Source of the DNA: CALDTK01 sp965215115 | Lineage (GTDB): Bacteria > Bacteroidota > Bacteroidia > Chitinophagales > Saprospiraceae | Length of the DNA stretch: 64,000 bases | Reading direction: 5' to 3' | NCBI GenBank assembly: GCA_965215115.1 | Contig: OZ244050.1 | Coordinates: 682,001 to 746,000 of the forward strand | Part shown: positions 35,091-44,400 of the stretch, piece after piece | How the letters are laid out: every line of letters begins with the position of its first letter | Position numbering within the stretch: the stretch's first letter is position 1 | Position numbers and translations under genes: made by a program | Notes under the pieces: model-generated | What the model saw: the letters and a program-made list of their open reading frames with translations, nothing else | Database searches by the model: none | Told to the model about the DNA's origin: nothing

Positions 35091-35471
35091 TCACAGCGCC
35101 CGGTGATCATCCTTGTGCTCGATGATACCGGGGGCTTCCGAATCTCCGTCGGTCGGGTTGTCGAAACCACTTACGGGCGTGCCGATCTGCTGGCTGTCGT
35201 CGTTGTACGCGTCCTCCATCACGCCGTCGTGATCCATGCCGTTGGTGTTGCCGGGCGCCACCGTGCGCTGGGTGGGCATGTCCTGCCCGTCGTAGAAGTG
35301 GCCTGCGTCGACCGAGCCGGATTCATCGGAGTCGTAGCCGGAGGTCATCTCCGCGGCGCCGGTGTCGTGGCCAGTGGCCGCCTCACCCGCCGTCGGCGGG
35401 ACGGTGGCGGAGGTGTGGATCTCGTCGGAGGGGCGGGTCTGCGGCTTCTTGGGTTGGTCGGGGGTAGCCAT
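35091..35471 (-). CDS. Acidic, probably disordered hypothetical protein
   Basis: A 126-residue protein rich in Asp, Thr, Gly and Pro with no hydrophobic segment and no family I recognise. The start MATPDQPKKPQTRPSDE (35471) is preferred since the frame upstream runs through repeat DNA. Its composition suggests an unstructured, hydrophilic protein; it may be a real gene because the acid-rich text is coherent to the stop codon, but support is only compositional. Confidence 0.45.
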   Translation of the reverse strand: MATPDQPKKPQTRPSDEIHTSATVPPTAGEAATGHDTGAAEMTSGYDSDESGSVDAGHFYDGQDMPTQRTVAPGNTNGMDHDGVMEDAYNDDSQQIGTPVSGFDNPTDGDSEAPGIIEHKDDHRAL

Positions 35472-35559
35472 GGGGGGAGTGGTATTGTTGATGAGGTCGC
35501 GCGGGCGGGAGCTAGCGCGGTGGTTGGGGTAACGGAGGATGTGGGGGGCTTGTTTGGTC

Positions 35560-35639
35560 GGGGTGGGGGCCTTGCGCGCAGAGCGGGGGGTTCGACGCGC
35601 TCCGCGCGCAACCCGCTCTGGGCGCAAGGCCCCCACCCC
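35560..35639. repeat. Large intergenic palindrome, 28-bp arms
   Basis: Arms 35560-35587 and 35612-35639 are complementary with one mismatch, around a 24-bp loop. It belongs to a loose family with 35690-35745 and 40254-40280, which share text such as cgcagagcgcgccgaacctg. Confidence 0.85.
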
Positions 35640-35689
35640 GGAACCTAGCCTTCGGTCTTAGGATATTTGCTAGTGGTTCGACGGGCTCC

Positions 35690-35745
35690 GCGCGCATGGG
35701 GGCCTGCGCGTAGAGCGCGCCGAACCTGCCCCCATGCCCGCGGAG
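35690..35745. repeat. Second palindrome of the same family
   Basis: The ends GCATGGGGGC and GCCCCCATGC pair; the inside holds gcgcgtagagcgcgccgaac, nearly identical to 40254-40280. Confidence 0.7.
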
Positions 35746-35781
35746 CCCGTTGAACATTCTTGCACACAGAGACCGTCGAAT

Positions 35782-36342
35782 CTACCGCGAGGCCGCCCGC
35801 CAAAACAGCAGCGCCGCAACACCATACAACCCCCCGAAGCCACCGGCCAGCAGCAGCACTTCCCGCGCGTCGGCAAGACCGCTCGCGTAGGCAAACCCGG
35901 CAATGCCAGCGCAGGCGACCGCGAGTGCCGCCGTCACATAGGCCAAACCCCGCGCCCGGCCCCGCGTAAAGACGGCCGCCACGACGCCGAAAACCGGCAG
36001 CAAACCATAGGCGAGATTGGCTGCACTGGCGCCGGCGCCGACGAGACCGACGGCGAGGTTGGCCCACACCAGCAGTAGCGTCGTCACCAGCGCGAGCGCC
36101 GCGGCGATCCGGTAGGCGCGCGTGCCCCCGCGCCGGACGACGAGCTCGTAGGCCGCGCCAGTCCCGAACAGCAGCGCCCCGACGATGACGAAGTCACTCA
36201 GCGACCAGCGCACCTCGTTGCTGAGCTGCATGGCGACGAAGACGGCCAGCAGGAGCGCCGCCGTCGCGACGGCCCACCGCCGAAGCCTGGGAGCGGGGGC
36301 AGATACCTGGGCGGATGCGGGAGAAGTGGAATCGGAAAGCAT
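35782..36342 (-). CDS. Membrane protein, divergent from the CadC-like regulator
   Basis: A 186-residue protein with a short cytosolic N-terminus and about five transmembrane segments (for example AVATAALLLAVFVAMQL, YRIAAALALVTTLLLVWANL, REVLLLAGGFGGLYGVAALLFW). No named family was recognised, but small five-helix proteins of this kind commonly pair with CadC/OmpR-type regulators in Bacteroidota, and here the gene is divergent from one. Its role might be under control of that regulator (inference). The ATG at 36342 is the first in front of the first helix. Confidence 0.6.
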   Translation of the reverse strand: MLSDSTSPASAQVSAPAPRLRRWAVATAALLLAVFVAMQLSNEVRWSLSDFVIVGALLFGTGAAYELVVRRGGTRAYRIAAALALVTTLLLVWANLAVGLVGAGASAANLAYGLLPVFGVVAAVFTRGRARGLAYVTAALAVACAGIAGFAYASGLADAREVLLLAGGFGGLYGVAALLFWRAASR

Positions 36343-36505
36343 GGTGCGTGGATTTGATAGGTAAAAAGGGTGGTGAGACGAGCGCCGCCGAGACGACCTT
36401 CGGCCGATCCTTGCGACGGGGCAAACCTGCGGCCCCGCCCCGTGACGCCCGTGAGTGCGCGGTGAGGATCGAATGAGGATCTTGTGAGGATTAGGTGAGT
36501 TCTGC

Positions 36506-37666
36506 ATGAGTGACACCCCCGTATTTGCCTTCGACGACTTCCGCCTCGACGCCCGCGAGCGCTGCCTCTGGGGCGCGGGCGAGCGGCTCGAGCTCCCGGG
36601 CCGCCACTTCGACGTACTCCTGCTGCTGGTCGCGGACGCCGGGCGATTGGTCACCAAGGAGCGCTTCCTCGCCGAGGTCTGGGGCGAGGTCATCGTCACG
36701 GACGCGGCCCTCACGCAGTGCATCAAGGCCATCCGTCGCACCCTCGGCGACGAGGCCGGGCAGCCGCGCTACATCGAGACCGTCCCGCGGCACGGGTACC
36801 GCTTCGTCGCCGAGGTCCGCGTCGAGGAAGGGGCCGCGTCGCCGCCGCTGGTCCTCGCGCCAGAACCAGACGCCCCGCCGCCTAGGCCTCCGGACGCCGA
36901 CACGCCTGTACCCTTTCCACACCCAGCTCTGTCCGCCACCCTACCCCACGCCGACGCCACGGCCTTCGTCGTCGCGGGCGGGATCGGGGGCGCGCTGGCG
37001 GGCGTCATCGGCGGACTCACCTACGGAAGTCTCGTGATCTGGGCGGGCCGCGGCGAGGGACTCGGCACGAGCTCGGTGCTCGTCGTGTTGGTGGCCGTCA
37101 ACGTGGCCCTGGGCTTCGTCGCGGGTTTTGGCGTAAGCCTCGGGTCGGTCGTGATGAGTAGTCTCGCCGGCGAACGCTCCGCGTGGCGGGTGCTCGGGGC
37201 CGCTGTCGGGGGCTGCCTCGTCGGGGCCGTGGCGCAGCTCGTCGGTCGGGACGCCTTCGCGCTGTTCATCGGCACGACCCCCGCGGCGTTCACGGGGGCG
37301 CTGGAGGGGCTCGCGCTCGGGGCGGCGCTGGCGTGGGGCGCGCGGCTCGGTCTGCGCGCCCGTGGACGCTGGCCGCGGGTCTCGCCGCGGACGTCCGCCG
37401 TAATCGGCGCCGCCGGTGCCGGGGCCCTCGCCGGGGCGCTGATCCCGCTGCTCGGCGGGCGACTCATGGGCGGGAGCCTCGCCGCCGTCGGGGAGGCCTT
37501 CTCGCGTTCGCACCTTCAGTTGGCTGTTCTGGGGCAGTGGTTCGGGGACGCGGGTTTCGGCATGAGTAGCCAGGCGCTGCTCGGCGCGGTGGAGGGTGCG
37601 GTGTTCGCGGCGTGCGTCGTGGGGGCGGGGGGGTTTCGGGGGCGAGCGAGTAGTGGTCGGGGTTGA
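36506..37666 (+). CDS. CadC-like membrane-bound winged-helix regulator
   Basis: A 386-residue protein with an N-terminal OmpR/CadC-type winged-helix DNA-binding domain (about residues 5-105: LELPGRHFDVLLLLVADAGR, ALTQCIKAIRRTLGD, RYIETVPRHGYRFVAEV), a Pro-rich linker and then a C-terminal half with about six Gly/Ala-rich transmembrane segments. CadC itself has one transmembrane helix and a periplasmic sensor; the polytopic Gly/Ala-rich membrane half is unusual. It should transduce a membrane signal to DNA directly. It is divergent from a small membrane-protein gene. A GTAA-loop motif copy (37135-37149) encodes FGVSL. Confidence 0.8.
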   Translation: MSDTPVFAFDDFRLDARERCLWGAGERLELPGRHFDVLLLLVADAGRLVTKERFLAEVWGEVIVTDAALTQCIKAIRRTLGDEAGQPRYIETVPRHGYRFVAEVRVEEGAASPPLVLAPEPDAPPPRPPDADTPVPFPHPALSATLPHADATAFVVAGGIGGALAGVIGGLTYGSLVIWAGRGEGLGTSSVLVVLVAVNVALGFVAGFGVSLGSVVMSSLAGERSAWRVLGAAVGGCLVGAVAQLVGRDAFALFIGTTPAAFTGALEGLALGAALAWGARLGLRARGRWPRVSPRTSAVIGAAGAGALAGALIPLLGGRLMGGSLAAVGEAFSRSHLQLAVLGQWFGDAGFGMSSQALLGAVEGAVFAACVVGAGGFRGRASSGRG

Positions 37667-37711
37667 AGGGCTGCCGCTGAGAGGGGACGGTAGTCGTAGG
37701 CGCATATTTAT

Positions 37712-37755
37712 GCGTCGAGCGCAAAACCTGTTGTGACCGCGTCGAGCGCAAAACC
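37712..37755. repeat. 17-bp direct repeat gcgtcgagcgcaaaacc, two copies
   Basis: Copies are at 37712-37728 and 37739-37755. On the minus strand each reads GGTTTTGCGCTCGACGC, that is GTTTT followed by a GCG/CGC stem with a five-base loop, so they may be distant relatives of the mini-hairpin family. Confidence 0.7.
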
Positions 37756-37882
37756 CATTACAATCGCGGCAAGTGCACCGTGCGCTTACCGATTGAGCGA
37801 GGCCCTGCCTTGAGTTAGGCGCCATTCGCGTGAACGGTAGCCAGAGTTCCGTCGATGGCGACACCGAGGGCCTCGCGCTGCC

Positions 37883-38065
37883 GTCACCCGCAACGGAAAA
37901 TACGACTTGCGGCGCGGCGACGTCTCCGGCGTGGGCGAAGACCAACGCTTTCGCAACAGCCACGTGAGCATCGATGTGGGGGTGGGATTTAAGGTAGACC
38001 ACTCTCACAAATTGTGTGTTGTGGGTTTTGCCGAAAGGCGACATACCGCCTCGCACCAGGGCTGA
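37883..38065 (+). pseudogene. Remnant of an outer-membrane protein gene (C-terminal piece)
   Basis: One plus-strand frame reads coherent beta-barrel text: VTRNGKYDLRRGDVSGVG, then a segment with FRNSHVSIDVGVGFKV, the typical last strand of a Bacteroidota outer-membrane barrel, and runs on to a stop at 38063-38065. No start or upstream part is left. A motif copy (38025-38039) sits in the read-through end. Low confidence; the match is by pattern only. Confidence 0.4.
38025..38039 (+). repeat. Mini-hairpin motif copy, GCC/GGC stem
   Basis: GTTTTGCCGAAAGGC in the gap before the hydrolase-propeller gene. Confidence 0.88.
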
Positions 38066-38134
38066 ACATTCCACTTCCGGGGGGCTATAAAACACGGTGG
38101 ATGTATCGACATCCATACCCAACCCCTAATACCT

Positions 38135-40198
38135 ATGCGCTTTCGACCTACCCCCAGAACCTTTCCCACCGCCACCGCCCTCTGCCTCGGGCTGCTTCTC
38201 GCTGCCTGCGGAACTACCAAAAACACCACCTCGACGACCGCGAACCCAGCGCCGAGCCCCGCGGCGAACCCCGACGCCAAGCTCGGCCCGATGGTAACGG
38301 CCTCCTCGCCGATGGACATTCAGCCGTCCGGGCCAAAACCCGACTGGGGCCCGACGATCGACCCGCAGATGCTGGCCGTCATCGAGCAGCTCAAGGCTAC
38401 CGAACCGCCGAAGTTCCCGAGCCTGTCGCCCTTCCAGGTCCGCAACGCCGTGCTGCCCGCCGAGGCCGCCACGGCGCTGCTGATGAAGACCGGGATCCCG
38501 CCGATGGCGCCGAAGACCGACGTCTCGCACAAGGTCCTGCCGGTCGGCTCCGACGAGGGCACGCTCGTGCGCATGTACAAGCCCCTCGATGCCGGCCCCG
38601 GCCCGCTGCCGGTCATCGTCTACTACCACGGCGGGGGCTGGGTGATCGCCGACCTCGACACCTACGAACCGTCGGCCCGGGCGCTGGCCGCGAAGACCGG
38701 CGCCATCGTCGCGTCGGTGGCCTACCGCCAGGCGCCGGAGCACCGCTTCCCGACGGCCCACGAGGACGCCTTCGCGGCCTACAAGTGGATCGCGCAGAAC
38801 GCCGCCGAGATCGGCGGTGACCCGGCCCGCATCGCCACCGCCGGCGAGAGCGCCGGCGGCAACCTCGCCGTGGCCGTGGCGATGATGGCGCGCGATCGCG
38901 GCGTGCGGCTCCCGAACCACATCCTGAGCGTCTACCCGATCGCCGACCACGATGTCACCTCGCAGAGCTACGATACCTACGCCAAAGCCATGCCGCTGAG
39001 CAAGCCTTTCATGGAGTGGTTTTTCGACTACTACACGCCCGACTGGCGCTCCAACGAAGAAGACCTCGTGGCCCTCGTCGACGCCGACCTGTCCGGCCTG
39101 CCCGCCACGACGATCGTCAACGCCGAGATCGATCCGCTCACCTCGGACGGCGAGGAGCTCGAGCAAAAGCTCCGCGCAGCGGGCGTACCCGTCGAGCGCC
39201 GGCTCTACGAGGGCGTCACGCACGAGTTCTTCGGCATGGCCGCCTTGCTCGAGCAGGCCGTCGACGCGCAGGACTACGCCGCCGGGCGTCTGAAGCAAGG
39301 GCTGATGGCGGGCAGCGCCCCGGCCGAGGCTACGGGCCCCGCGATGGGCGCGGGCAGTGCGATGGGTACCGATATGGCGGGCATCACCGTCAAGAGCGGG
39401 CTGCGCGGACCGGAGTCCGTGATCTACGACGCCGAGCAGGACATCTACTTCGTGACCAACGTCAACGGTGAGCCCGGCGACCGGGACGACAATGGGTTCA
39501 TCTCCCGACTCAATCCCGACGGCTCGATCGCCGAACTCAAGTGGGTCGACGGTGCCGATCGCGACCTCGATCTCCACGCGCCGAAGGGTATGGCCCTTTC
39601 GGGCAAAACCCTCTACGTGGCCGACATCACGGGCGTGCACGCCTTCGACCGCACGACCGGCCGGCACTTGTCGACCTGGGAGACGCCCGACGCGCAGTTC
39701 CTCAACGCCGTGAGCGTCGGTGCGGACGGCTCGGTGTACGCCAGCGACTCGGGCATCGAGTTCGGGGCCGCCGGTCCGCAGGCCAAGGGTACGAGTAAGA
39801 TCTACAAGTGGGATGCGCGCGGGAATCGCTCGGTGCTCGTCTCGGGCGAGGGCGTCAAGGGCGCCAACGGCCTCGTGGCCCAGCCCGACGGCAGCGTGGT
39901 GACGGCGAGCATCCTCGGCAAGGACGTCATCTCCGTCGGGCGCGACGGCAGGGCCACCGTCCTCGCCACCATGCCCACGGGTGGCCTCGACGGCCTGGTG
40001 CGCCTGACCGACGGCTCGCACCTCGTGACCAGTTGGGAGGGCAAGGCCATCTACCACCTCATGGCCGACGGCAAGGTGGAGACCCTCTACGAGGGCATCG
40101 AGTCCCCCGCCGACATCCACGTCGACGAGGGTCGCGGCCGCATCCTGGTGCCGATGCTGATGGCCAATACCGTGCGGATCGTGCCGCTGAAGAGGTAG
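38135..40198 (+). CDS. Lipoprotein fusing an HSL-type alpha/beta hydrolase to an SMP-30-like propeller
   Basis: A 687-residue lipoprotein (lipobox LLLAACG, Cys at residue 25). The first domain (about 100-400) is a hormone-sensitive-lipase-type esterase with the oxyanion motif HGGGW, the nucleophile GESAGG, and the later acid and His in EIDPLTSDG and THEFFG. The second (about 430-687) is a six-bladed SMP-30/gluconolactonase-like propeller (ESVIYDAEQDIYFVTNVNGE, VADITGVHAF, ANGLVAQPDGS, ADIHVDEGRG). Both active-site sets look intact, so the fusion could hydrolyse esters or lactones at the cell surface. The combination in one chain is unusual. Substrate unknown. Confidence 0.85.
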   Translation: MRFRPTPRTFPTATALCLGLLLAACGTTKNTTSTTANPAPSPAANPDAKLGPMVTASSPMDIQPSGPKPDWGPTIDPQMLAVIEQLKATEPPKFPSLSPFQVRNAVLPAEAATALLMKTGIPPMAPKTDVSHKVLPVGSDEGTLVRMYKPLDAGPGPLPVIVYYHGGGWVIADLDTYEPSARALAAKTGAIVASVAYRQAPEHRFPTAHEDAFAAYKWIAQNAAEIGGDPARIATAGESAGGNLAVAVAMMARDRGVRLPNHILSVYPIADHDVTSQSYDTYAKAMPLSKPFMEWFFDYYTPDWRSNEEDLVALVDADLSGLPATTIVNAEIDPLTSDGEELEQKLRAAGVPVERRLYEGVTHEFFGMAALLEQAVDAQDYAAGRLKQGLMAGSAPAEATGPAMGAGSAMGTDMAGITVKSGLRGPESVIYDAEQDIYFVTNVNGEPGDRDDNGFISRLNPDGSIAELKWVDGADRDLDLHAPKGMALSGKTLYVADITGVHAFDRTTGRHLSTWETPDAQFLNAVSVGADGSVYASDSGIEFGAAGPQAKGTSKIYKWDARGNRSVLVSGEGVKGANGLVAQPDGSVVTASILGKDVISVGRDGRATVLATMPTGGLDGLVRLTDGSHLVTSWEGKAIYHLMADGKVETLYEGIESPADIHVDEGRGRILVPMLMANTVRIVPLKR

Positions 40199-40253
40199 GC
40201 CCTTCACTGTTGCGGTCCGCCGTTTGCTTCGCGAACGGCGGTATAAAAGGTGC

Positions 40254-40280
40254 GCGCGCAGAGCGCGCCGAACCTGCCCC
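40254..40280. repeat. Copy of the intergenic repeat shared with 35690-35745
   Basis: The text gcgcgcagagcgcgccgaac and the following bases match 35706-35732 at 26 of 27 positions. Confidence 0.75.
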
Positions 40281-41014
40281 TAAGCCACCCCACGCAAGTA
40301 CTCGAGCACCGACCCCGCCACCCCACCCTCGCTCGCCAGCGCCACCAACTCCCCGGCCCAGGTCTCGACGCCGGCCCGCAGCCCCGCCGGCGTCGCGCCG
40401 TACGCACACCCCGTCGCCGTGCGCGCCAGCACTTCCGCCGGCAGCTCGTCGAAGCCCCGCCCGTCGAAGGGATCGAGCCCGTGCTTGAGGCAAAGCGCCG
40501 TCTGCGTGCGCTCCCGCACGTGGTCGAGGAAGTACTGTGCCTGCCGCACGCGGTCGCGCCGCACGGCCACGTCCGCCAGGCGCAGGTAGAGCACGGCCTC
40601 GCGGACGAGCGCCCCGGCCGTCGGTCGGACCTTCGGCTCCGGGGGGCGGCTGTCGCCAAAACACAGCACGAAGCGCTCGGTCGTCGGCGCGAAGCTCGCT
40701 TCCGGGCGGGCGGACAGGTCGAGTTGGAGGCCGTCGGCCCGCAGGAACACCCGGTACACGGCATCCCGGTAGGCGATGTCGAGCAAGGCCGCAAACCCCA
40801 AACCGTCTCCGGCCAGGAATGCGGCACCATCCTCCAAAAAGGCCACCGGTGAATGAGTCTCGCGCACGCCCACCGCTAAGTCGATGTCCGAGTGCTCGTC
40901 GCGGAAGCCCACGGCCGTCGAGCCGACCTTGGCCGCGGCCGTGACGGCGGGGTGAGTTTTGGCGAAAGCCAGTAAAGCGTCGAGGACGGCGGCGCGGGGG
41001 TGGAGCGTGGGCAT
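40280..41014 (-). CDS. Nucleotidyltransferase-domain protein
   Basis: A 244-residue protein with the polymerase-beta-type nucleotidyltransferase signature VGSTAVGFRDEHSDIDLAVG (GS and DxD) at about residues 27-47 and a helical C-terminal half, like aminoglycoside adenylyltransferase-type or unknown nucleotidyltransferases. The start at 41014 (MPTLHPRAAVLDALL) is in front of the first conserved helix. The gene stands alone. Two motif copies are inside: 40648 (GACA loop) encoding CFGDS and 40956 encoding FAKT. Target unknown. Confidence 0.78.
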   Translation of the reverse strand: MPTLHPRAAVLDALLAFAKTHPAVTAAAKVGSTAVGFRDEHSDIDLAVGVRETHSPVAFLEDGAAFLAGDGLGFAALLDIAYRDAVYRVFLRADGLQLDLSARPEASFAPTTERFVLCFGDSRPPEPKVRPTAGALVREAVLYLRLADVAVRRDRVRQAQYFLDHVRERTQTALCLKHGLDPFDGRGFDELPAEVLARTATGCAYGATPAGLRAGVETWAGELVALASEGGVAGSVLEYLRGVA

Positions 41015-41449
41015 GTGGGGTGTGGTACGGGAGTGCTCGTGCGATCCGCGAACGGCTTCCGCCAAAACTATGTGTCGGAGTGCGCGTCGGCGACCAATCG
41101 CGTCACGCCAATGCTCAGCGGGACCCAATGCGCCTGAATCGACGCCGATCGAAACGTCTCCTACTGTCGCTCGGCGCGGTGGTGTGTGAATCTATTGGGC
41201 GCGCCGCGCTTATACTCACTCACGGCGCCGCAAACTTGACGGATTATCCAACACTCAACGATTCGATCAAATATAACCAAAATGGGGTATAAACCCGCAG
41301 TTCATACAGTCTTTATATTACGATACATATAAATATGTTTGCATGCAACGTGGCTAATTTAAACATTTTGGCACTAAGGCACGCCAATAGATTGCGTTAA
41401 TGAAATCCTCGTTTAGATTTGGGCCAGATTGAGTTAAAACTACCTCCCA
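41015..41449. other. Intergenic, becoming AT-rich before the giant secreted protein
   Basis: It contains a GGAA-loop motif copy (41054-41068, minus strand) and a markedly AT-rich part (about 41260-41440) that probably holds the promoter of the gene that follows. No ORF is supported. Confidence 0.5.
41054..41068 (-). repeat. Mini-hairpin motif copy, GGAA loop
   Basis: GTTTTGGCGGAAGCC on the minus strand, in the gap upstream of the nucleotidyltransferase gene. Confidence 0.88.
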
Positions 41450-44400
41450 GTGTCCCAGATCCTACGACTTGCCGCAGGCTTGCTATGCCTGTGTTTGCCC
41501 TGTTTTGGCGGAAGCCTCACCGCGCAGACCTTTGACGCTACCGGGCTCGTTGGCGCGAGCCTCGACAACCCGACCTCGCTGCAGTTCGGCCCCGACGGCC
41601 GGCTCTACGTCTCGCAACAGGACGGCCTCATCAAAGTCTTCACCGTCGCGCGGTCCGGCAACAGCTACGCCGTCACCGCGGTCGAGACCATCACGCTCGT
41701 CCAGCAGGTCACCAACCACGACGACGACGGCCAGCGGCAGCAGTTCGGGCAGGTCGCGCGCCAGGTGACCGGCATCCTCGTCGTCGGCACGGCCACCGCC
41801 CCCGTACTCTACGTCACGAGCTCCGACTACCGCATCGGCGGCGGCGGCGGCGGGGCCGACGTCAACCTCGACACCAACTCCGGGATCATCCACCGGCTCA
41901 CGAAGTCGGGCGGGGCCTGGCAGCGGCTCGACCTCGTGCGGGGGCTCCCGCGCTCGGAGGAGAACCACGCCACCAACGGCCTGCAGTTGGCGCCTTCCGG
42001 CAAAACCCTCTACGTCGCGCAAGGGGGCCACACCAACGCCGGCGCCCCGTCGAACAACTTCGCCTTCACGACCGAGTACGCCCTGGCCGCCGCCGTGCTC
42101 ACGGTCGACCTCGCCGCCGTGGACGCCCTCCCGACGAAGACCTGGCCCGAGGACGGCTCGAGGTACAAGTACGACCTCCCCACCCTCGACGACCCCACCC
42201 GCCCCAACACCGGACCCGGCGGCGCCGACGTGGGCGACCCCTTCGGCGGCAACGACGGCCTCAACCAGGCCAAGCTCGTGGTCGGGGGCCCGGTCCAGGT
42301 ATACGCCGCGGGCTTCCGCAACCTCTACGACCTCGTCCTCACGCAGGACGGCCGCCTCTACGGCTGGGACAACGGCCCCAACGCCACCTGGGGCGGGCAC
42401 CCCGCCGCCGAGGGCGTCGGCACGGCCACGAATAGGTGGATCAGCGGGGAGCCCGGCTCGACGGGTCCCGGACCCAACGACGCCAAGGTCAACAACCGCG
42501 ACGGGCTCCACTTCATCAGCGCGCGCGGCTACTACGGTGGGCACCCCAACCCCGTGCGCGCCAACCCCACCGGCGCCGGGCTCTTCACCCAGAGCGGCGC
42601 CGGCGGCGGGGCCGCGGGCGTGTGGCGCACGACGAAGTCCGGCGCCAACCCCCTCCCGGCCGACTGGCCCCCCGTGCCCCCGGGCCTCGCCAACCCTGTC
42701 GAGGGCGACTTCCAGAACCCCGGGGTCGACGACCCGAGCGTGTTCACGGTCGAGGCCTCGACTAACGGCATCTGCGAGTACACGAGTGCCGCGCTCGGGG
42801 GCGCCCTCGAGGGCGACCTCCTGGCCGCGAGCTTCAACGGGAAGATCTACCGCGTCGAGCGCAATCCCGACGGCACGATCGACGCCGCCAAGGTCACCGT
42901 GCTGGCCGAGGGCTTCGGCGCCACCCCGCTCGACGTCACGGCCCAGTCCGACCAGCAGGTGTTCCCCGGCACGATCTGGGCCTGCACCTACGGCTCCGAC
43001 GACGTCACGGTCTTTACGCCGGCCGGGGGCGCGGGCCCGTGCGTGGCCCCCAACTCCGCCACGGTCGACACCGACGGCGACGGGTTTACTAACGCCGACG
43101 AGTTCCAGAACGGCACCGACCCCTGCTCCCAGGCGAGCCGGCCCGCCGACGCCGACGGCACCCTGATCGCGGGCTTCCGCGTCTCCGACCTCAACGACCC
43201 CGACGACGACGACGACGGCCTCCCCGATACCACCGACCCCTTCGCCCTCGACCCCGCCAACGGCCTCGCGACCGCGCTCCCGCTCGATCTCCCCCTGCTC
43301 AACGGCGACCCCGGCACGGGCTTCTTCGGCCTCGGGCTCACCGGCGTGATGACCAACGGGCAGGACTACCGCCTCAACGTCGCCGACGAAACCAACTCCG
43401 CCACCGAGATCATCGCCGGCGGCGCCGTCGGGCTCTTCACGCTCAACGGCCAGGGCTCGGGCGACGCCTACGACGCCAAGAACGACCTGAAGAACGGCTT
43501 CCAGGTCGGGTTCCCGCTGTCGCAAAACTCGCCCGCCGTCACGCTCGAAACCAAGCTCCTGGGCCCCCTCTGGCCGGGGACGCCGACCAATTACCAGCAG
43601 GCGGGTTTTGCCCTGAGCGACGGCACGCAGACCTGAAGAACGGCTTCCAGGTCGGGTTCCCGCTGTCGCAAAACTCGCCCGCCGTCACGCTCGAAACCAA
43701 GCTCCTGGGCCCCCTCTGGCCGGGGACGCCGACCAATTACCAGCAGGCGGGTTTTGCCCTGAGCGACGGCACGCAGACCAACTACCTCAAGATCGTCCCG
43801 ATCGCCTTCGACGGCGCCAAGGTCCAGGTGCAGTACCAGGAGGCCGACGCGACGGTCGTCGAGGCCACCTACCCCGTCGCCGGACTGGCCACCGCCGCGG
43901 AGGTGGTGCTCCAACTGATCGTCGACCCGGGCGCGGGCACCGTGCAGCCGAAGATCAAGGTCGGTAACGCCGCCCTCCAGAACCTCGGCTCCCCCGTCCA
44001 GCTCCAGGGCGCGCTCCTGGCGCGCGTGCGCGACGGACAGGCCCCCGCCCTCACGCTCATCGCCACCGGCGCGGCCGCGGGCGTCACGACGAACGCCACG
44101 TGGGACTACGTCCGCATTACTCCCGCCGGGGCCACCACCCCCACCACGCCCGCCTCGCCGGGCACCTGGGCGACGATCGACGGGCAGGGCACCTGCAACG
44201 CCCTCGGGCAGGCGGGCTCCTGCGCGCAGGGTCGCCACGAGGCCAGCTACGTGCAGGTGGGCAAGCGATTCTACCTCCTCGGCGGGCGCGAGAACGGCTC
44301 CAACGTTAACGTGTACGACCCCGCCACCGACACCTGGACCGCCGGCGCCAGTCCGGGCTTCCCCGTGCACCACTTCCAGGCCGTCGCCTTCGACGGCCTC

